Of a stretch of DNA of 64,000 nt, positions 25,179-34,573 are shown piece by piece. Below the pieces are notes generated by a model. That model was not told the DNA's origin. It made no database searches and saw nothing but the letters and a program-made list of their open reading frames with translations. This DNA is from Lachnospiraceae bacterium. GTDB taxonomy: Bacteria > Bacillota > Clostridia > Lachnospirales > Lachnospiraceae. The stretch lies in assembly GCA_017623295.1 (NCBI GenBank), contig JAGAPK010000048.1, forward strand, positions 1 through 64,000. The letters are read 5' to 3'. Position numbers and translations under genes: made by a program. Positions within the stretch are counted from its first letter, which is position 1; the number at the start of each line of letters is the position of its first letter.

Positions 25179-25331
25179 TCAGCTTTTTAATCTTATCTTA
25201 TCGGTTTTATCAATTTGGATTACTTTGCCATCCTGTACAATAATGGTAATTGTTCCATACTTCATATCTCGTACCAGGCCGTCTACAATCTCCAAATACG
25301 ATTCCTTTGTAATCTCATTTGATTTGGGCAT
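25179..25331 (-). CDS. yezD: YezD-family small protein (DUF2292)
   Basis: A 50-residue protein starting MPKSNEITKESYLEIVDGL and containing KYGTITIIVQDGKVIQIDKT. This is the YezD/DUF2292 family, a short acidic-basic protein often found in sulfur and cysteine regulons of Firmicutes. The ATG at 25331 has GGGAGGTGTTGGC upstream. It lies right after the cysteine attenuator and is followed by a strong terminator and then the tRNA. Its biochemical role is unknown. Confidence 0.85.
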   Translation of the reverse strand: MPKSNEITKESYLEIVDGLVRDMKYGTITIIVQDGKVIQIDKTDKIRLKS

Positions 25332-25354
25332 TGCCAACACCTCCCATTATATAT

Positions 25355-25391
25355 AAAAAAAGGCAGATGAAACATTCTTGTGCCACCTGCC
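25355..25391 (-). terminator. Attenuator terminator behind the Cys-rich leader peptide
   Basis: GGCAGGTG (minus strand of 25384-25391) pairs with CATCTGCC (25362-25369), one G-U pair, followed by TTTTTTT. It lies between the leader peptide stop and the ribosome site of yezD, the classic place for transcription attenuation. Confidence 0.85.
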
Positions 25392-25413
25392 AAACATTTC
25401 TTCTTATATAAAC

Positions 25414-25515
25414 TCAGGTACACAATGCATATGAAAAATAGACTGTATTCATACATACAGCCTTACAGCAACATACGAAAGATTTACAGATTGTGCTAAC
25501 CTTATAGTTTTTCAT
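25414..25515 (-). CDS. Cysteine-rich leader peptide (attenuation uORF)
   Basis: A 33-codon ORF beginning MKNYKVSTICKS, with cysteine at positions 10, 15, 16, 17, 21 and 32, including three consecutive Cys codons. It has a strong AAGGAG site eight bases before its ATG and starts about 55 bases after the promoter. A small hairpin (CTGTAT/ATACAG) sits over codons 19-24, just after the Cys codons, and a terminator follows the stop. Stalling at Cys codons when charged tRNA-Cys is scarce should favour read-through into yezD and the sulfur operon. Its composition and position fit regulation, not enzymatic function. Confidence 0.85.
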   Translation of the reverse strand: MKNYKVSTICKSFVCCCKAVCMNTVYFSYALCT

Positions 25516-25575
25516 TGCATTATCTCCTTTCTTTTTATTTCCTACATTTTCTCTATGTTTACTTGGTTTTAACTA

Positions 25576-25604
25576 ATCATACTCCTGATTTCTCTTTTGG
25601 TCAA
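25576..25604 (-). promoter_or_regulatory. Promoter of the sulfur/encapsulin operon leader
   Basis: TTGACC (25599-25604) and TATGAT (25576-25581) on the minus strand are separated by 17 bp. The -35 element lies only 12 bp after the stop codon of the upstream methionine gene. Confidence 0.85.
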
Positions 25605-25616
25605 GACTTTTTTTCA

Positions 25617-27446
25617 TTATTTTTCCAATATCGCTTTCAGCATACCAACTCTGTTAAACGGAAAGGAGAAATAATAGCCATCAGCAAAATCATCAGTAAG
25701 TGCCATCATTTCTTTGGCTAACTGAATGCCCGCCTGCTCGCCTTCTTCTCTTGTCATGTCTTCCCGATAGCGGGATAATACTTCTTCCGTAACATCAATA
25801 CCTGTCATTTCATTTTTCATGAAAGTTGCATTTTTCAGACTGACAAAAGGCATAATGCCACACAAAATGCGTGCTCCGGTTTCCTGTTTAATACGTCTGA
25901 CACGCTCCACACTTTCTTTCGTGGAAATCGGCTGTGTCAGGAAAAATGTTGCACCGGCTTCCATTTTTTTCTTCACACGCCCAATCTCAACTTCCAGATT
26001 TCTACGCCCCTGATTAATCGCGCCTCCATAGCAAATCGGTTCCTCTCTAAACTGATCTTCATTCATATCATTCATAATCCGCATCAGTCCTACGGAGTCA
26101 AAATTAAATACACTTTTCACACTGCCACGCGCCATCGTCGGAATCGGGTCTCCCGTAATTACGAGGAAATTTCGAATATGATTGATATAAGATCCCAATA
26201 GTTGCGAACGCATAGCAATCGCATTTTTGTCACGACAGCAGATATGCGGCATAACACAAATTCCGGTCTCTCTGGCTACTTTCTCCGCCATAAGGATAGA
26301 GTCCGCTCTGGTTCTTCCAGACGGAGAATCCGGGAAAGTCAACACATCTACACCACTTTTTTGCAATAAATGTGCCGCATCCATCAGCTTCTCATCATCA
26401 CTTCCAAGCGGCGGTGCCAACTCCACTGCAATCAGCTTCTTTTCTTCTTTTCCAGCAAAAAAAGAACTGTTCTTTTTCAAAATAGTTTCCTCTTTTGCCA
26501 CATTTTCTGCTATTGCTTTTTCCGGCTGTATAAAAGAAATTTTCTCACGTATTTTACGAATATATTCCGGTGTAGTGCCGCAGCAGCCACCCACAATATC
26601 CGCACCATCTGCCGCAATATCACTGACTTTTGCTGCAAAGTAATCAAGATTTTTGTTATCAAAAATCATACGGTTGCTGACAATCTGCGGATAGCCTGCA
26701 TTCGGTAACGCTGTCCGAATTTTTTTACCCGAAAAAGCAATTCTTCCAAGTATCTGCTGCATATGCCCCGGGCCTAAACCACAGTTAAAACCTACTGCAT
26801 CCACCCATTCCATCTTTTCAGCCTGCTCTATCAACTTGCGGGCGCTTAGACCGGATTGACTATAACCAAACTGGTTGACCGAGAATTGCACGATAATAAA
26901 AGCCTTGCTTCCGATAAATTCAATCGCATCTTGAATTTCTTCCATATCCGAAAAAGTCTCAAATACAAAAATTTCTGCCCCTTCTTCTAAAAAAGTGCGG
27001 CAAATTTCCACATATTCCTGCGAAATCTTTTCCCGATTTGTCTGATTTTCAAAGGGAATCTGTCCAATATCGGCAGCAACATACAACTCTTGCGCCCGTG
27101 CTACCTCGTTTATATTTGTTACATCTTTTTTCTGGGCCACAGCTTTTGTCTGAACCACATCTTTTGCCAAACGATATCCCTGCCGGATATTGTCTTGCAC
27201 CGCTTCCCAAGGCATATTCAGAGAAACCGTATTCGTCGCAAACGTATTGGTTCGGATAATCTGTGCTCCCGCTTCTATGTATTCCTCATGAATCTTGCGC
27301 ACTCGTTCCGGATGTTCGGTGTTTGCAAACTCCGGCAACTCCTTTGTATCATAAACTTGTGCATAATAGGTGCCAAATGCACCATCAAAAAGTACTTTCT
27401 GTGTTTTCACTTTTTCTTGTATTGTCATTTTTTTTGGCTGTAACAT
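25617..27446 (-). CDS. Bifunctional homocysteine S-methyltransferase / 5,10-methylenetetrahydrofolate reductase
   Basis: A 609-residue fusion. The N-terminal domain (about residues 10-300) is a zinc-dependent homocysteine methyltransferase with GFNCGLGP and GGCCGTTPEYIRKI supplying the three zinc cysteines. The C-terminal domain (about 325-609) is a MetF-type flavoprotein (TFPDSPSGRTRADS, VITGDPIP, FFLTQPI). It couples methyl-folate formation to methionine synthesis, as in YitJ-type proteins. It sits directly upstream of the sulfur operon promoter on the same strand, so cysteine and methionine supply are neighbours. Its own promoter and a short hairpin leader precede it. Confidence 0.92.
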   Translation of the reverse strand: MLQPKKMTIQEKVKTQKVLFDGAFGTYYAQVYDTKELPEFANTEHPERVRKIHEEYIEAGAQIIRTNTFATNTVSLNMPWEAVQDNIRQGYRLAKDVVQTKAVAQKKDVTNINEVARAQELYVAADIGQIPFENQTNREKISQEYVEICRTFLEEGAEIFVFETFSDMEEIQDAIEFIGSKAFIIVQFSVNQFGYSQSGLSARKLIEQAEKMEWVDAVGFNCGLGPGHMQQILGRIAFSGKKIRTALPNAGYPQIVSNRMIFDNKNLDYFAAKVSDIAADGADIVGGCCGTTPEYIRKIREKISFIQPEKAIAENVAKEETILKKNSSFFAGKEEKKLIAVELAPPLGSDDEKLMDAAHLLQKSGVDVLTFPDSPSGRTRADSILMAEKVARETGICVMPHICCRDKNAIAMRSQLLGSYINHIRNFLVITGDPIPTMARGSVKSVFNFDSVGLMRIMNDMNEDQFREEPICYGGAINQGRRNLEVEIGRVKKKMEAGATFFLTQPISTKESVERVRRIKQETGARILCGIMPFVSLKNATFMKNEMTGIDVTEEVLSRYREDMTREEGEQAGIQLAKEMMALTDDFADGYYFSFPFNRVGMLKAILEK

Positions 27447-27473
27447 GTATTCTCAATAATCTCCTTTGGGTAC

Positions 27474-27517
27474 AAATAAAAAAGCAAAGAAAGGATTCTG
27501 TATTCTCAGAATCCTTC
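27474..27517 (-). terminator. Leader hairpin upstream of the methionine gene
   Basis: GGATTCTG and CAGAATCC (27493-27515) form a perfect 8-bp stem right at the start of the transcript. It is followed on the minus strand by TTTCTTTGCTTTTTT. It may act as an attenuator or as a 5' stability hairpin; the U-tract is interrupted. Confidence 0.5.
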
Positions 27518-27525
27518 GCACAATA

Positions 27526-27554
27526 ATAATATGATAAATGAATTGCCTTGTCAA
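27526..27554 (-). promoter_or_regulatory. Promoter of the bifunctional methionine gene
   Basis: TTGACA (27549-27554) and TATTAT (27526-27531) on the minus strand are separated by exactly 17 bp. Confidence 0.8.
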
Positions 27555-27615
27555 TTCCTCGATTTTACCTTACACTATTATTGGGGATTACATTTATATC
27601 AGGAGGTATTTCTTC

Positions 27616-29529
27616 ATGTATCATACAAAAAAAATTGGTGTTTTTATTTCTCATATATTTGGACATTACCAGAAAAACGTATGTCAGGGCATTATTGATA
27701 AAGCTTCGGAATATGGTTACACTGCCGAAATTTTCACTTCCTTGGATGGCGAAAATCTTGGTACATACGGAATCGGAGAAGAAAGTATTCTTCGTGTTCC
27801 GAATTATGACAGTATGGACGGCATCATTTTTGCATCCGAAAGTTACCCATCTGATGAATTGAAACAAAAAATTCTTACACAGTTACAAACACTGTGCACC
27901 TGTCCCATCGTAGAAATTGCTGTAAATAATTATCATTTTCCTACAGTTTCCATAGAAAACAGCACTACTACCGGTGAATTGACAGAGCATCTTATTCAGG
28001 TACATCATTACAAACGAATTTGTTATCTTGGCTGTTCAGAGGAGCCTTTCTTCTCTGAGAAAAGAGAGTCTTTCTATAAAGAAGCCTTAAATAAACACCA
28101 ACATACCATAGGGGCTTATGACATTTGTAACAGTGATTACAGTTATGAAGGTGTGCTTACCGCACTTCGCTTTTTCTGTACCGAGGGAACTCCTGATGCA
28201 GTGGTTTGTTACAACGACCGTATGGCTCTCGCTTTTATGGAAGTTGCCTTATCAGAGGGTTATCGAATTCCAGAAGACATTGCCATTACCGGCTGTGATG
28301 ATACACAGGAAGGACAATATATGTCTCCTATGCTTACCACAGTTTCTTTCCCGGTATATGAACTTGGTACAACTGCAGTGGAAAATCTGGTTTCCAAAAT
28401 ACAAGGAAACGATATTGCTCCGATTACTACCATCGCCGCAAAACCCGTAATTCATAATTCTTGTGGATGCCATAATAGTGAAAATAAGAATTCCGTATTT
28501 TTCACACAAAAATTATCCAGAGAAATTACAACCTTAGAAAATTCTATATTAGACTCCATGAATATGTCAGCTGCCTTGCAGCATGTTACCGATATTGACG
28601 ACGGAATAGAGCTTCTAGAGCAATACATCCTTAAAATTGAGCATTGCCGCGAGTTTTATCTCTGCTTATATTCGGATTGGGATTCTGTTTCCAGTCATAT
28701 TATGACTCTTGCTGATTCTTTGGAAGAATTGCCAAGTGAAGATAGTATTTCTCTGAAGCTTGCGTTGAAAAATGGCAAACGTCTGCCGGAATGCAGCTAT
28801 CAGAAAAAATACCTGTTACCGGAATATATATATGAGAACTCTGACTATGCCTATATTTATACTCCTTTGTTTTTTGAAGACAAGGAATTTGGTTATATTG
28901 CACTTGCCTATGAAAACAATAAGATTAACTACCATTTTCAGTTAATTCAATGGCAAATGAACATCAATCAGATGTTACAGAGTATCCGCGAAGCAAAGTG
29001 TACTGGTATGCTTGTTTCCAAACTAGAAGAACTCTATATGCGCGATTCTTTAACCGGGCTACTCAACAAACACGGTTACAATCAACGTGAATCTCTTCTT
29101 TTAGAACAAGCGATTTCCCAGAAACAATCTATCTGTGCCTTTTTAATGGACATGAATGGATTAAAATATATCAATGATAACTACGGACATAACGAAGGAG
29201 ATTTCGCAATTCAGGTATTAGGACACGCTCTGGAAAGTTCGATCGGTAAAGATGACATCTGTGCCCGTTTCAGTGGTGATGAGTTTTATATGCTTTCGGT
29301 TGGTCGGAATGAAAACAACGCCAAAGAACTGATTGAACAGATTCAAGAATATCTGGAAAATTATAACAAGTTAAGCAGCAAGGAATACCCTATTTCTTGT
29401 AGTTGTGGTTTTGCATGTGCCATGCCTGACTCTACTTATACTTCCGAAAACATTCAGGAATTATATGCAATTGCAGATAAAATGATGTACGAGCAAAAAG
29501 CAACATATCACACACTCCGTCGCCGCTAA
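27616..29529 (+). CDS. LacI-type sugar-binding-fold sensor fused to a GGDEF diguanylate cyclase
   Basis: A 637-residue cytosolic protein with no signal peptide and no DNA-binding HTH. Residues 1-285 are a periplasmic-binding-protein fold of the LacI/GalR effector-domain type (KKIGVFISHIFGHYQKNVCQG, ITGCDDTQEG). Residues about 300-460 are an undefined linker domain. Residues about 470-637 are a GGDEF domain with DSLTGLLNK, MDMNGLKYINDNYGH and the active-loop RFSGDEF, a form compatible with activity. It would couple binding of a sugar or similar effector to cyclic-di-GMP synthesis. The start at 27616 is set by AGGAGGTATTTCTTC. Confidence 0.88.
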   Translation: MYHTKKIGVFISHIFGHYQKNVCQGIIDKASEYGYTAEIFTSLDGENLGTYGIGEESILRVPNYDSMDGIIFASESYPSDELKQKILTQLQTLCTCPIVEIAVNNYHFPTVSIENSTTTGELTEHLIQVHHYKRICYLGCSEEPFFSEKRESFYKEALNKHQHTIGAYDICNSDYSYEGVLTALRFFCTEGTPDAVVCYNDRMALAFMEVALSEGYRIPEDIAITGCDDTQEGQYMSPMLTTVSFPVYELGTTAVENLVSKIQGNDIAPITTIAAKPVIHNSCGCHNSENKNSVFFTQKLSREITTLENSILDSMNMSAALQHVTDIDDGIELLEQYILKIEHCREFYLCLYSDWDSVSSHIMTLADSLEELPSEDSISLKLALKNGKRLPECSYQKKYLLPEYIYENSDYAYIYTPLFFEDKEFGYIALAYENNKINYHFQLIQWQMNINQMLQSIREAKCTGMLVSKLEELYMRDSLTGLLNKHGYNQRESLLLEQAISQKQSICAFLMDMNGLKYINDNYGHNEGDFAIQVLGHALESSIGKDDICARFSGDEFYMLSVGRNENNAKELIEQIQEYLENYNKLSSKEYPISCSCGFACAMPDSTYTSENIQELYAIADKMMYEQKATYHTLRRR

Positions 29530-29534
29530 ATAAA

Positions 29535-29588
29535 AAAATCGCCGGTATCTCATGGTAAAATACAAATTGAGATTCTGGCGATTTTTAT
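29535..29588 (+). terminator. Terminator after the GGDEF gene
   Basis: AATCGCC (29537-29543) pairs with GGCGATT (29577-29583), with an inner ATCTCA/TGAGAT stem, followed by TTTTTATT. The A-run before it makes it partly usable on the minus strand too. Confidence 0.85.
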
Positions 29589-29652
29589 TCTGGTGTTTTT
29601 AATTCTGATGTTTTTTGATTTTGACAATGTTTAACTTTCTTTTTGTATTAAT

Positions 29653-31119
29653 TTACTGTAATTGTGCATTCTTTCGAAATTCACTGGGCGATACTCCAAC
29701 GGTTGCTTTAAAGGTCTTCATAAAATGTTTTTCGTTATCGTACCCGACTTGCTGACTGATTTCTATAATACGCATATCGGTTTCTTTCAAAAGCTTTTTG
29801 GCTTCCTCCATACGAATACCTTTCAAATAATTCACAAAATTACTTCCCGTGTACTCTTTAAACATGTAAGAGAACAATGAGTAATTCATGGAGATATAAT
29901 TGGAAACAACTGCCATATTCAAATCTTTGTCATAATTTTCCTGAATATAGTCCATTGCCTGTCTAATCTTTTGCTTATTTCTATTCGTATCAAACTGACT
30001 ATTTATTCTCTCATGAAGTCCTAATATCCAATTCATCAGCTCTGTTTCGTAATCATCCACTTTTGAAAAGCGATAACAAGCTGAAAGCCTTTGTATTGTT
30101 TCCATATCTTCTGTAATAATATTTCGATAGGTCTTTTTTACCTCCTCAAAAAAGCTATCCATACATTCCTTAAAAGCTTCCGGCGATATTCTTCCCTTTT
30201 TTACATTTTCAAAAAAACCGTTCCAGAGCCGGACAATATCCTCGGTTTTATCCGTACCAAGTAGCTGCACTCTTCGCAATCTGCTTTCTGCTTCTATATA
30301 TTTTGCAGCCTCCTGCTGTAATGCTTCCGGTATTTTCTTTTCCGGTTCATTGCATCGAACAATTTCTTTATTATTGCAAAATGCACGCCGTCTCGCTTTC
30401 AAAGCTTCCACATACGCTGTCTTGATTTCTCTGATACCACTATGGACATTACTAATTCCTATATATTCTTTTATGAGTTCATTTTTCAAGAGAAATTCCA
30501 AGTTTTCTTCTGATACCAGATAAACATCATTTTCTTCAATATTATGCAGATAAATATATTGGTCTCTTACATTGTCTATCTCTTGTGGATTTACAATACA
30601 TAGATAAAACTGTTGCAAGCAGAAATCATTTTCATATTCTGCCTGCAAAGTGTTCATTTCTTCTTCCGTTATCTGTTCATTCAGTATCAGATATTTTAAC
30701 TGCTGATTACCAAGCTGTTTACTATTCTGACTACTTATCTGACTCGCTATAAGTTCTTCCTCTATTTTCTTCAATATTTCTATCAGTTTTTCTCTTTCAA
30801 TGGGCTTCAGAATATATTCCCGTACACCAAGTCGCATCATCTCTACCGCGTAGGAAAAGTCTGCATAACCGCTAATTGCCACTGTAATCGGTTTATGCTC
30901 CAGTTTCTGCATATTCTGAACCAATTCAATACCATTCATTTTAGGCATACGAATATCAGTAAACATGACATCTATTTTCTGTTCTTCCAATATTTCCAAA
31001 GCCATTTCGCCATTATTACATTCCATAATAATTTCTACAGGGACACCACTTCTCTGTATCATTGTACGAATTCCCTGCCGTATCATCTTTTCATCTTCAA
31101 CGATTAGAACTGTTTTCAT
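29653..31119 (-). CDS. YesN-like response regulator with AraC-type DNA-binding domain
   Basis: A 488-residue regulator. The receiver domain spans residues 1-120 with phospho-acceptor D55 (VMFTDIRMPKMNG) and ISGYADFSYAVEMMRLGVREYILKP. A long middle region follows. The last ~100 residues hold two AraC helix-turn-helix units (NMAVVSNYISMNYSLFSYMF and MRIIEISQQVGYDNEKHFMKTF). It overlaps the histidine kinase gene by four bases (ATGA). It probably activates the glycan-use locus upstream, where an identical 17-bp motif precedes two gene groups. Confidence 0.93.
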   Translation of the reverse strand: MKTVLIVEDEKMIRQGIRTMIQRSGVPVEIIMECNNGEMALEILEEQKIDVMFTDIRMPKMNGIELVQNMQKLEHKPITVAISGYADFSYAVEMMRLGVREYILKPIEREKLIEILKKIEEELIASQISSQNSKQLGNQQLKYLILNEQITEEEMNTLQAEYENDFCLQQFYLCIVNPQEIDNVRDQYIYLHNIEENDVYLVSEENLEFLLKNELIKEYIGISNVHSGIREIKTAYVEALKARRRAFCNNKEIVRCNEPEKKIPEALQQEAAKYIEAESRLRRVQLLGTDKTEDIVRLWNGFFENVKKGRISPEAFKECMDSFFEEVKKTYRNIITEDMETIQRLSACYRFSKVDDYETELMNWILGLHERINSQFDTNRNKQKIRQAMDYIQENYDKDLNMAVVSNYISMNYSLFSYMFKEYTGSNFVNYLKGIRMEEAKKLLKETDMRIIEISQQVGYDNEKHFMKTFKATVGVSPSEFRKNAQLQ

Positions 31120-32927
31120 ACTTTTCCCCCATCAATATGAATAGACTCCTGTAATGGTATACGCACAGTAATCTTCGTATAACATCCAATCTTTGAATCA
31201 ATGCCTATTCCATAACCTTCTCCAAAACTAATATAAATTCTATCCTGTACATTTTTCAATCCGATTCCGTTTCCGGAACCACCACTTGTTTCAATTTCTC
31301 CCGCAATTTTCTTTCGAAGTTTTTCCACTTCTTCTTCTGTCATACCTTTGCCTGCATCCGTAATTTCAATCATACAATCCGTTCCCTGTGTATAGCCTTT
31401 CATATAAATACTTGTATCCTCTGCCAGTTCTTCTATTCCGTGACAAATTGCATTTTCGATAATTGGCTGAAGTGACATTTTCGGTATTTCCTGATGCATG
31501 ATTAACGGCGGCATATTTAAAGAAAGATAAATTTCATAATCAAATCGTAAATTGATTAACGCAAGATAATTTTTGATGTACTCAATCTCTTCTTCCACTC
31601 GCACCATACCACCGGTATCCCAACGCATGCTGTAACGCAACAATTTCCCAAGTGACGTAACGGCATCCGAAATTGCATATTCTTCATCAATTTCTGCCAT
31701 CATCTTAATCGACTCCAGTACGTTGTAAATAAAGTGGGCATTAATCTGATTCTGTAAAGCTCGAATTTCTGAATTTTTGACCAGAACTTCTCTGTCAATA
31801 CTCTCCTTCATCAGTCGCTCAATGTGATCAAGCATTTTGTTAATCTGTGTTCCCAATTCTCCCATTTCATCGGTTCCACAATTTTCAATTCTAACATTTA
31901 AATCACCTTTTCGTATTTCTCGAATAGATTTCAATGTTATATAAAACTGCTTCAAAAGATGTTTGACAATTTTGTTTATTACATAAGCAAGTCCAAAAAC
32001 AAGTACAATCATCACTCCGATATAAACATAACACATATGATATACACTCTGCATATTCTCTGTTATATTCTGTACGGAAAATAGCGTACCACCTATCTCT
32101 TTCACATAGGTATAAGACACAATCAAATGCTCTTTTTCCTGCTTTTCATAATAAGTATATATATCATTGCCCTCTGCGCCCTCTCCGAGTGTTGTTCTGA
32201 CAAATTCTTCATAGTCCCGGTGTTGCTCGTCACCAAAATAAATTGTCCCCTCATCCGACACAAAGCAACTCCATTCATCCTCAATATCTTCATAAAGCGG
32301 AGGAAACAGCTTTTCCATCGTAACGGCTGTTTCAATAATACCAATACAACCACTTTCATAATTTTCTATCGGTGTTATCAGAGATGCTATTTTTTTCTCA
32401 CTGTTCTGTCCTTTAAAGAGCAAATCACTATAATTATAATTCCATCCTGCAAAATCTTCCTTCTTGGCCCATTCCATATTTTCCATACGGCTATGACTAT
32501 ATAGAACCGGCATCATTTCCTGTATATTATCGTTGACAGCATAAACTCTCACACCATACAAAAGCAGATTATTATTAACCAATCGTTCCAATGATGCAAT
32601 ATCCTCGTTATACAATTCAAAAAGTTCTTCCGTTGTCATTTCCTCTCCATTCATAGAAGATTCCAAGACGTTTTCAAGGGAAACATCACTTAAAAAAAAC
32701 TGTGTTGTCATATTGATAGAATCTATATTGCCTGTAATATTATCCCGATAGCGCTGCATGGTATACTGCATATAATTCTTGTTCTCATCAATTACGCTCT
32801 GTTTCATATTAGAAAACAAGGCTATAACCAAAACAGTAATCGGCACTATGACAAGAACCGTAATAACCAATGTAAACTTCGTATTCAGTTTTAAATTTTC
32901 AAACCGCTTTTTCCACTTATCTTTCAT
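31116..32927 (-). CDS. YesM-like sensor histidine kinase
   Basis: A 603-residue membrane kinase with membrane helices at about residues 19-40 and 285-310, flanking a large extracytoplasmic sensor domain. A HAMP linker (GDLNVRIENCGTDEMGELG) follows, then a His_kinase domain with the phospho-accepting histidine in NQINAHFIYNVLES, and an HATPase domain (ENAICHGIEEL, DAGKGMTEEE, GSGNGIGLKNVQDR). It is the cognate partner of the YesN-like regulator. A solute-binding protein gene ends 5 bp upstream and may supply the ligand-bound signal. Confidence 0.93.
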   Translation of the reverse strand: MKDKWKKRFENLKLNTKFTLVITVLVIVPITVLVIALFSNMKQSVIDENKNYMQYTMQRYRDNITGNIDSINMTTQFFLSDVSLENVLESSMNGEEMTTEELFELYNEDIASLERLVNNNLLLYGVRVYAVNDNIQEMMPVLYSHSRMENMEWAKKEDFAGWNYNYSDLLFKGQNSEKKIASLITPIENYESGCIGIIETAVTMEKLFPPLYEDIEDEWSCFVSDEGTIYFGDEQHRDYEEFVRTTLGEGAEGNDIYTYYEKQEKEHLIVSYTYVKEIGGTLFSVQNITENMQSVYHMCYVYIGVMIVLVFGLAYVINKIVKHLLKQFYITLKSIREIRKGDLNVRIENCGTDEMGELGTQINKMLDHIERLMKESIDREVLVKNSEIRALQNQINAHFIYNVLESIKMMAEIDEEYAISDAVTSLGKLLRYSMRWDTGGMVRVEEEIEYIKNYLALINLRFDYEIYLSLNMPPLIMHQEIPKMSLQPIIENAICHGIEELAEDTSIYMKGYTQGTDCMIEITDAGKGMTEEEVEKLRKKIAGEIETSGGSGNGIGLKNVQDRIYISFGEGYGIGIDSKIGCYTKITVRIPLQESIHIDGGKV

Positions 32928-32932
32928 ACTTC

Positions 32933-34573
32933 TTAATCGATTCCCAGTTTCTCTTTCGCCTGTTGCATCAGTTCATTTCTAGCCTGTTTCAATTCCTCAT
33001 ATCCATACGCTTCTCTTGTTTCCAGAAAATCTGCAAAAATCTCGTCAAAAGCTTCTTCCGAATCAGCCATCAATAGTTTCGGTAAAGTCTCACTCCACAA
33101 CGTACTGATTTTGGTATCCAGATAGGCTTCTTCTGACTCTAATGGCAGAAAAGAATCATACTGTCCATTATAAACCGCATATGGTTTAGTCCATTCTTCT
33201 AACTGTGCTAAATATTCCGGTTTTTCCTGCTGCCACTTGGATTGCATAATATTATCCTGTAACATCCAGTATGTATCGTCTGCACCATACAACTTGTCAT
33301 ATTCAGCCCGGTTCGTATTTAAAAGTTCTTTCACTTCTTCTTTGATAACCGGTGAGCCATCCACATAATCAAACGTTTCCCCCTCTATGCCCAAATAAAT
33401 TCGTATCTGACCATGTTCACTCAGCATATAATTCAGAAAAGCAATTGCTCTTTCAGGATGTTCACAATTTTTCGAAATCAATGTCACAGTCCATCCATTA
33501 ATTCCTGTCGTCGTCAGTGTATGGTCATCTCTTGCTGCATTCTTCGGGCCATCCACTGCCATATAAATTCTTTCCGGATAGTTGGCGTACAATTCCTTTT
33601 GCTGATCAACCATATCCGTATATTGGTAAAGCATACAGAAATATCTGCCCTTTGCCATTTTTTCCTCTGTCTGCGTTCTCTGATCTATGAAAATGTCATT
33701 GGCAAGCAGACCTTCTTCTCCCAATTCCCGAAACATTTTTAACCATGTTATATAATCTTCATTTGTATAGCGATCATAAATTTCACCATTTTCTTCAAAT
33801 GGAACAGCCAGAAAATTCATTAAATAATTATCAAAAGACACATTCCCCTGTTCTGTAAATTCATGAGCTCCGACCGGAATCAATGGTTCACCATCTACTT
33901 CTGGAAACATTTCTGCAGCCTTTTCTACGGCAGCTTTAAAGCCCTCCGGCGTGGTCATATCAGGACTTCCTATCGCCTCATAAATGTCTTTCCTCACAAG
34001 GAAAACCTGATTAGAAGAAACTTCATATTTCTCTACGTCCGCTGCGGAGCAACTGGAATTCGGATAACAGTATATATTACCGTCCTCCTGCGTATACCAT
34101 TTCACAACCTCCGGATCGCTCACTTCCCAGAAATACATATCATATTCGTCTGCCAATTCATTCAAGGCGTACACCATATCACCTTCTATCATTTCATTTA
34201 TCTGGGATTCCCACCAGCCCAGTGTAATAAAATCCGGTAACGAATTGGATGCTATCAGTGCATTTATTTTTTCACTTTCATTTCCGCTTGGTGTAATAAA
34301 ATTAATGCTTACTCCGGTTTCTTCCGTGATTTTTTGTGAAACTATGTTTTCTCCCCATGAATGATTAAACCAGGAATAATTAACATACCAGTCAAAGGTT
34401 GTTGGTTCATCTGCATACTGCTGCCATGCATACGATTCTCCTTCTACTTCTTGACCCACTTCTGAATTTGTGTCCTCTGTTCTTTGTCCCCCAATAATAA
34501 AAAACAGAAATGCCCCCACTGCTATGGAGGCTATTATGATTCCTATGATTCTATACTTCTTACTATTTGCCAT
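32933..34573 (-). CDS. Membrane-anchored extracellular solute-binding protein, sugar type
   Basis: A 546-residue family 1-like solute-binding protein. Instead of a lipoprotein signal it has an uncleaved-looking N-terminal helix (about residues 9-27) with no lipobox cysteine. The binding domain has aromatic, acidic stretches (DWYVNYSWFNHSW) typical of oligosaccharide binders. It lies between a cupin-like gene and the YesM/YesN genes, away from the ABC permeases, which have their own lipoprotein. I infer a sensor accessory that presents sugar to YesM, but an alternative uptake receptor is possible. Confidence 0.82.
   Translation of the reverse strand: MANSKKYRIIGIIIASIAVGAFLFFIIGGQRTEDTNSEVGQEVEGESYAWQQYADEPTTFDWYVNYSWFNHSWGENIVSQKITEETGVSINFITPSGNESEKINALIASNSLPDFITLGWWESQINEMIEGDMVYALNELADEYDMYFWEVSDPEVVKWYTQEDGNIYCYPNSSCSAADVEKYEVSSNQVFLVRKDIYEAIGSPDMTTPEGFKAAVEKAAEMFPEVDGEPLIPVGAHEFTEQGNVSFDNYLMNFLAVPFEENGEIYDRYTNEDYITWLKMFRELGEEGLLANDIFIDQRTQTEEKMAKGRYFCMLYQYTDMVDQQKELYANYPERIYMAVDGPKNAARDDHTLTTTGINGWTVTLISKNCEHPERAIAFLNYMLSEHGQIRIYLGIEGETFDYVDGSPVIKEEVKELLNTNRAEYDKLYGADDTYWMLQDNIMQSKWQQEKPEYLAQLEEWTKPYAVYNGQYDSFLPLESEEAYLDTKISTLWSETLPKLLMADSEEAFDEIFADFLETREAYGYEELKQARNELMQQAKEKLGID

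Noticed and set aside
25000..25356. Plus-strand reading frame of 118 codons over the tRNA and yezD
   Set aside because: It is antisense to a clear tRNA, a terminator and the YezD gene, has no ribosome site and shows no recognisable protein features.
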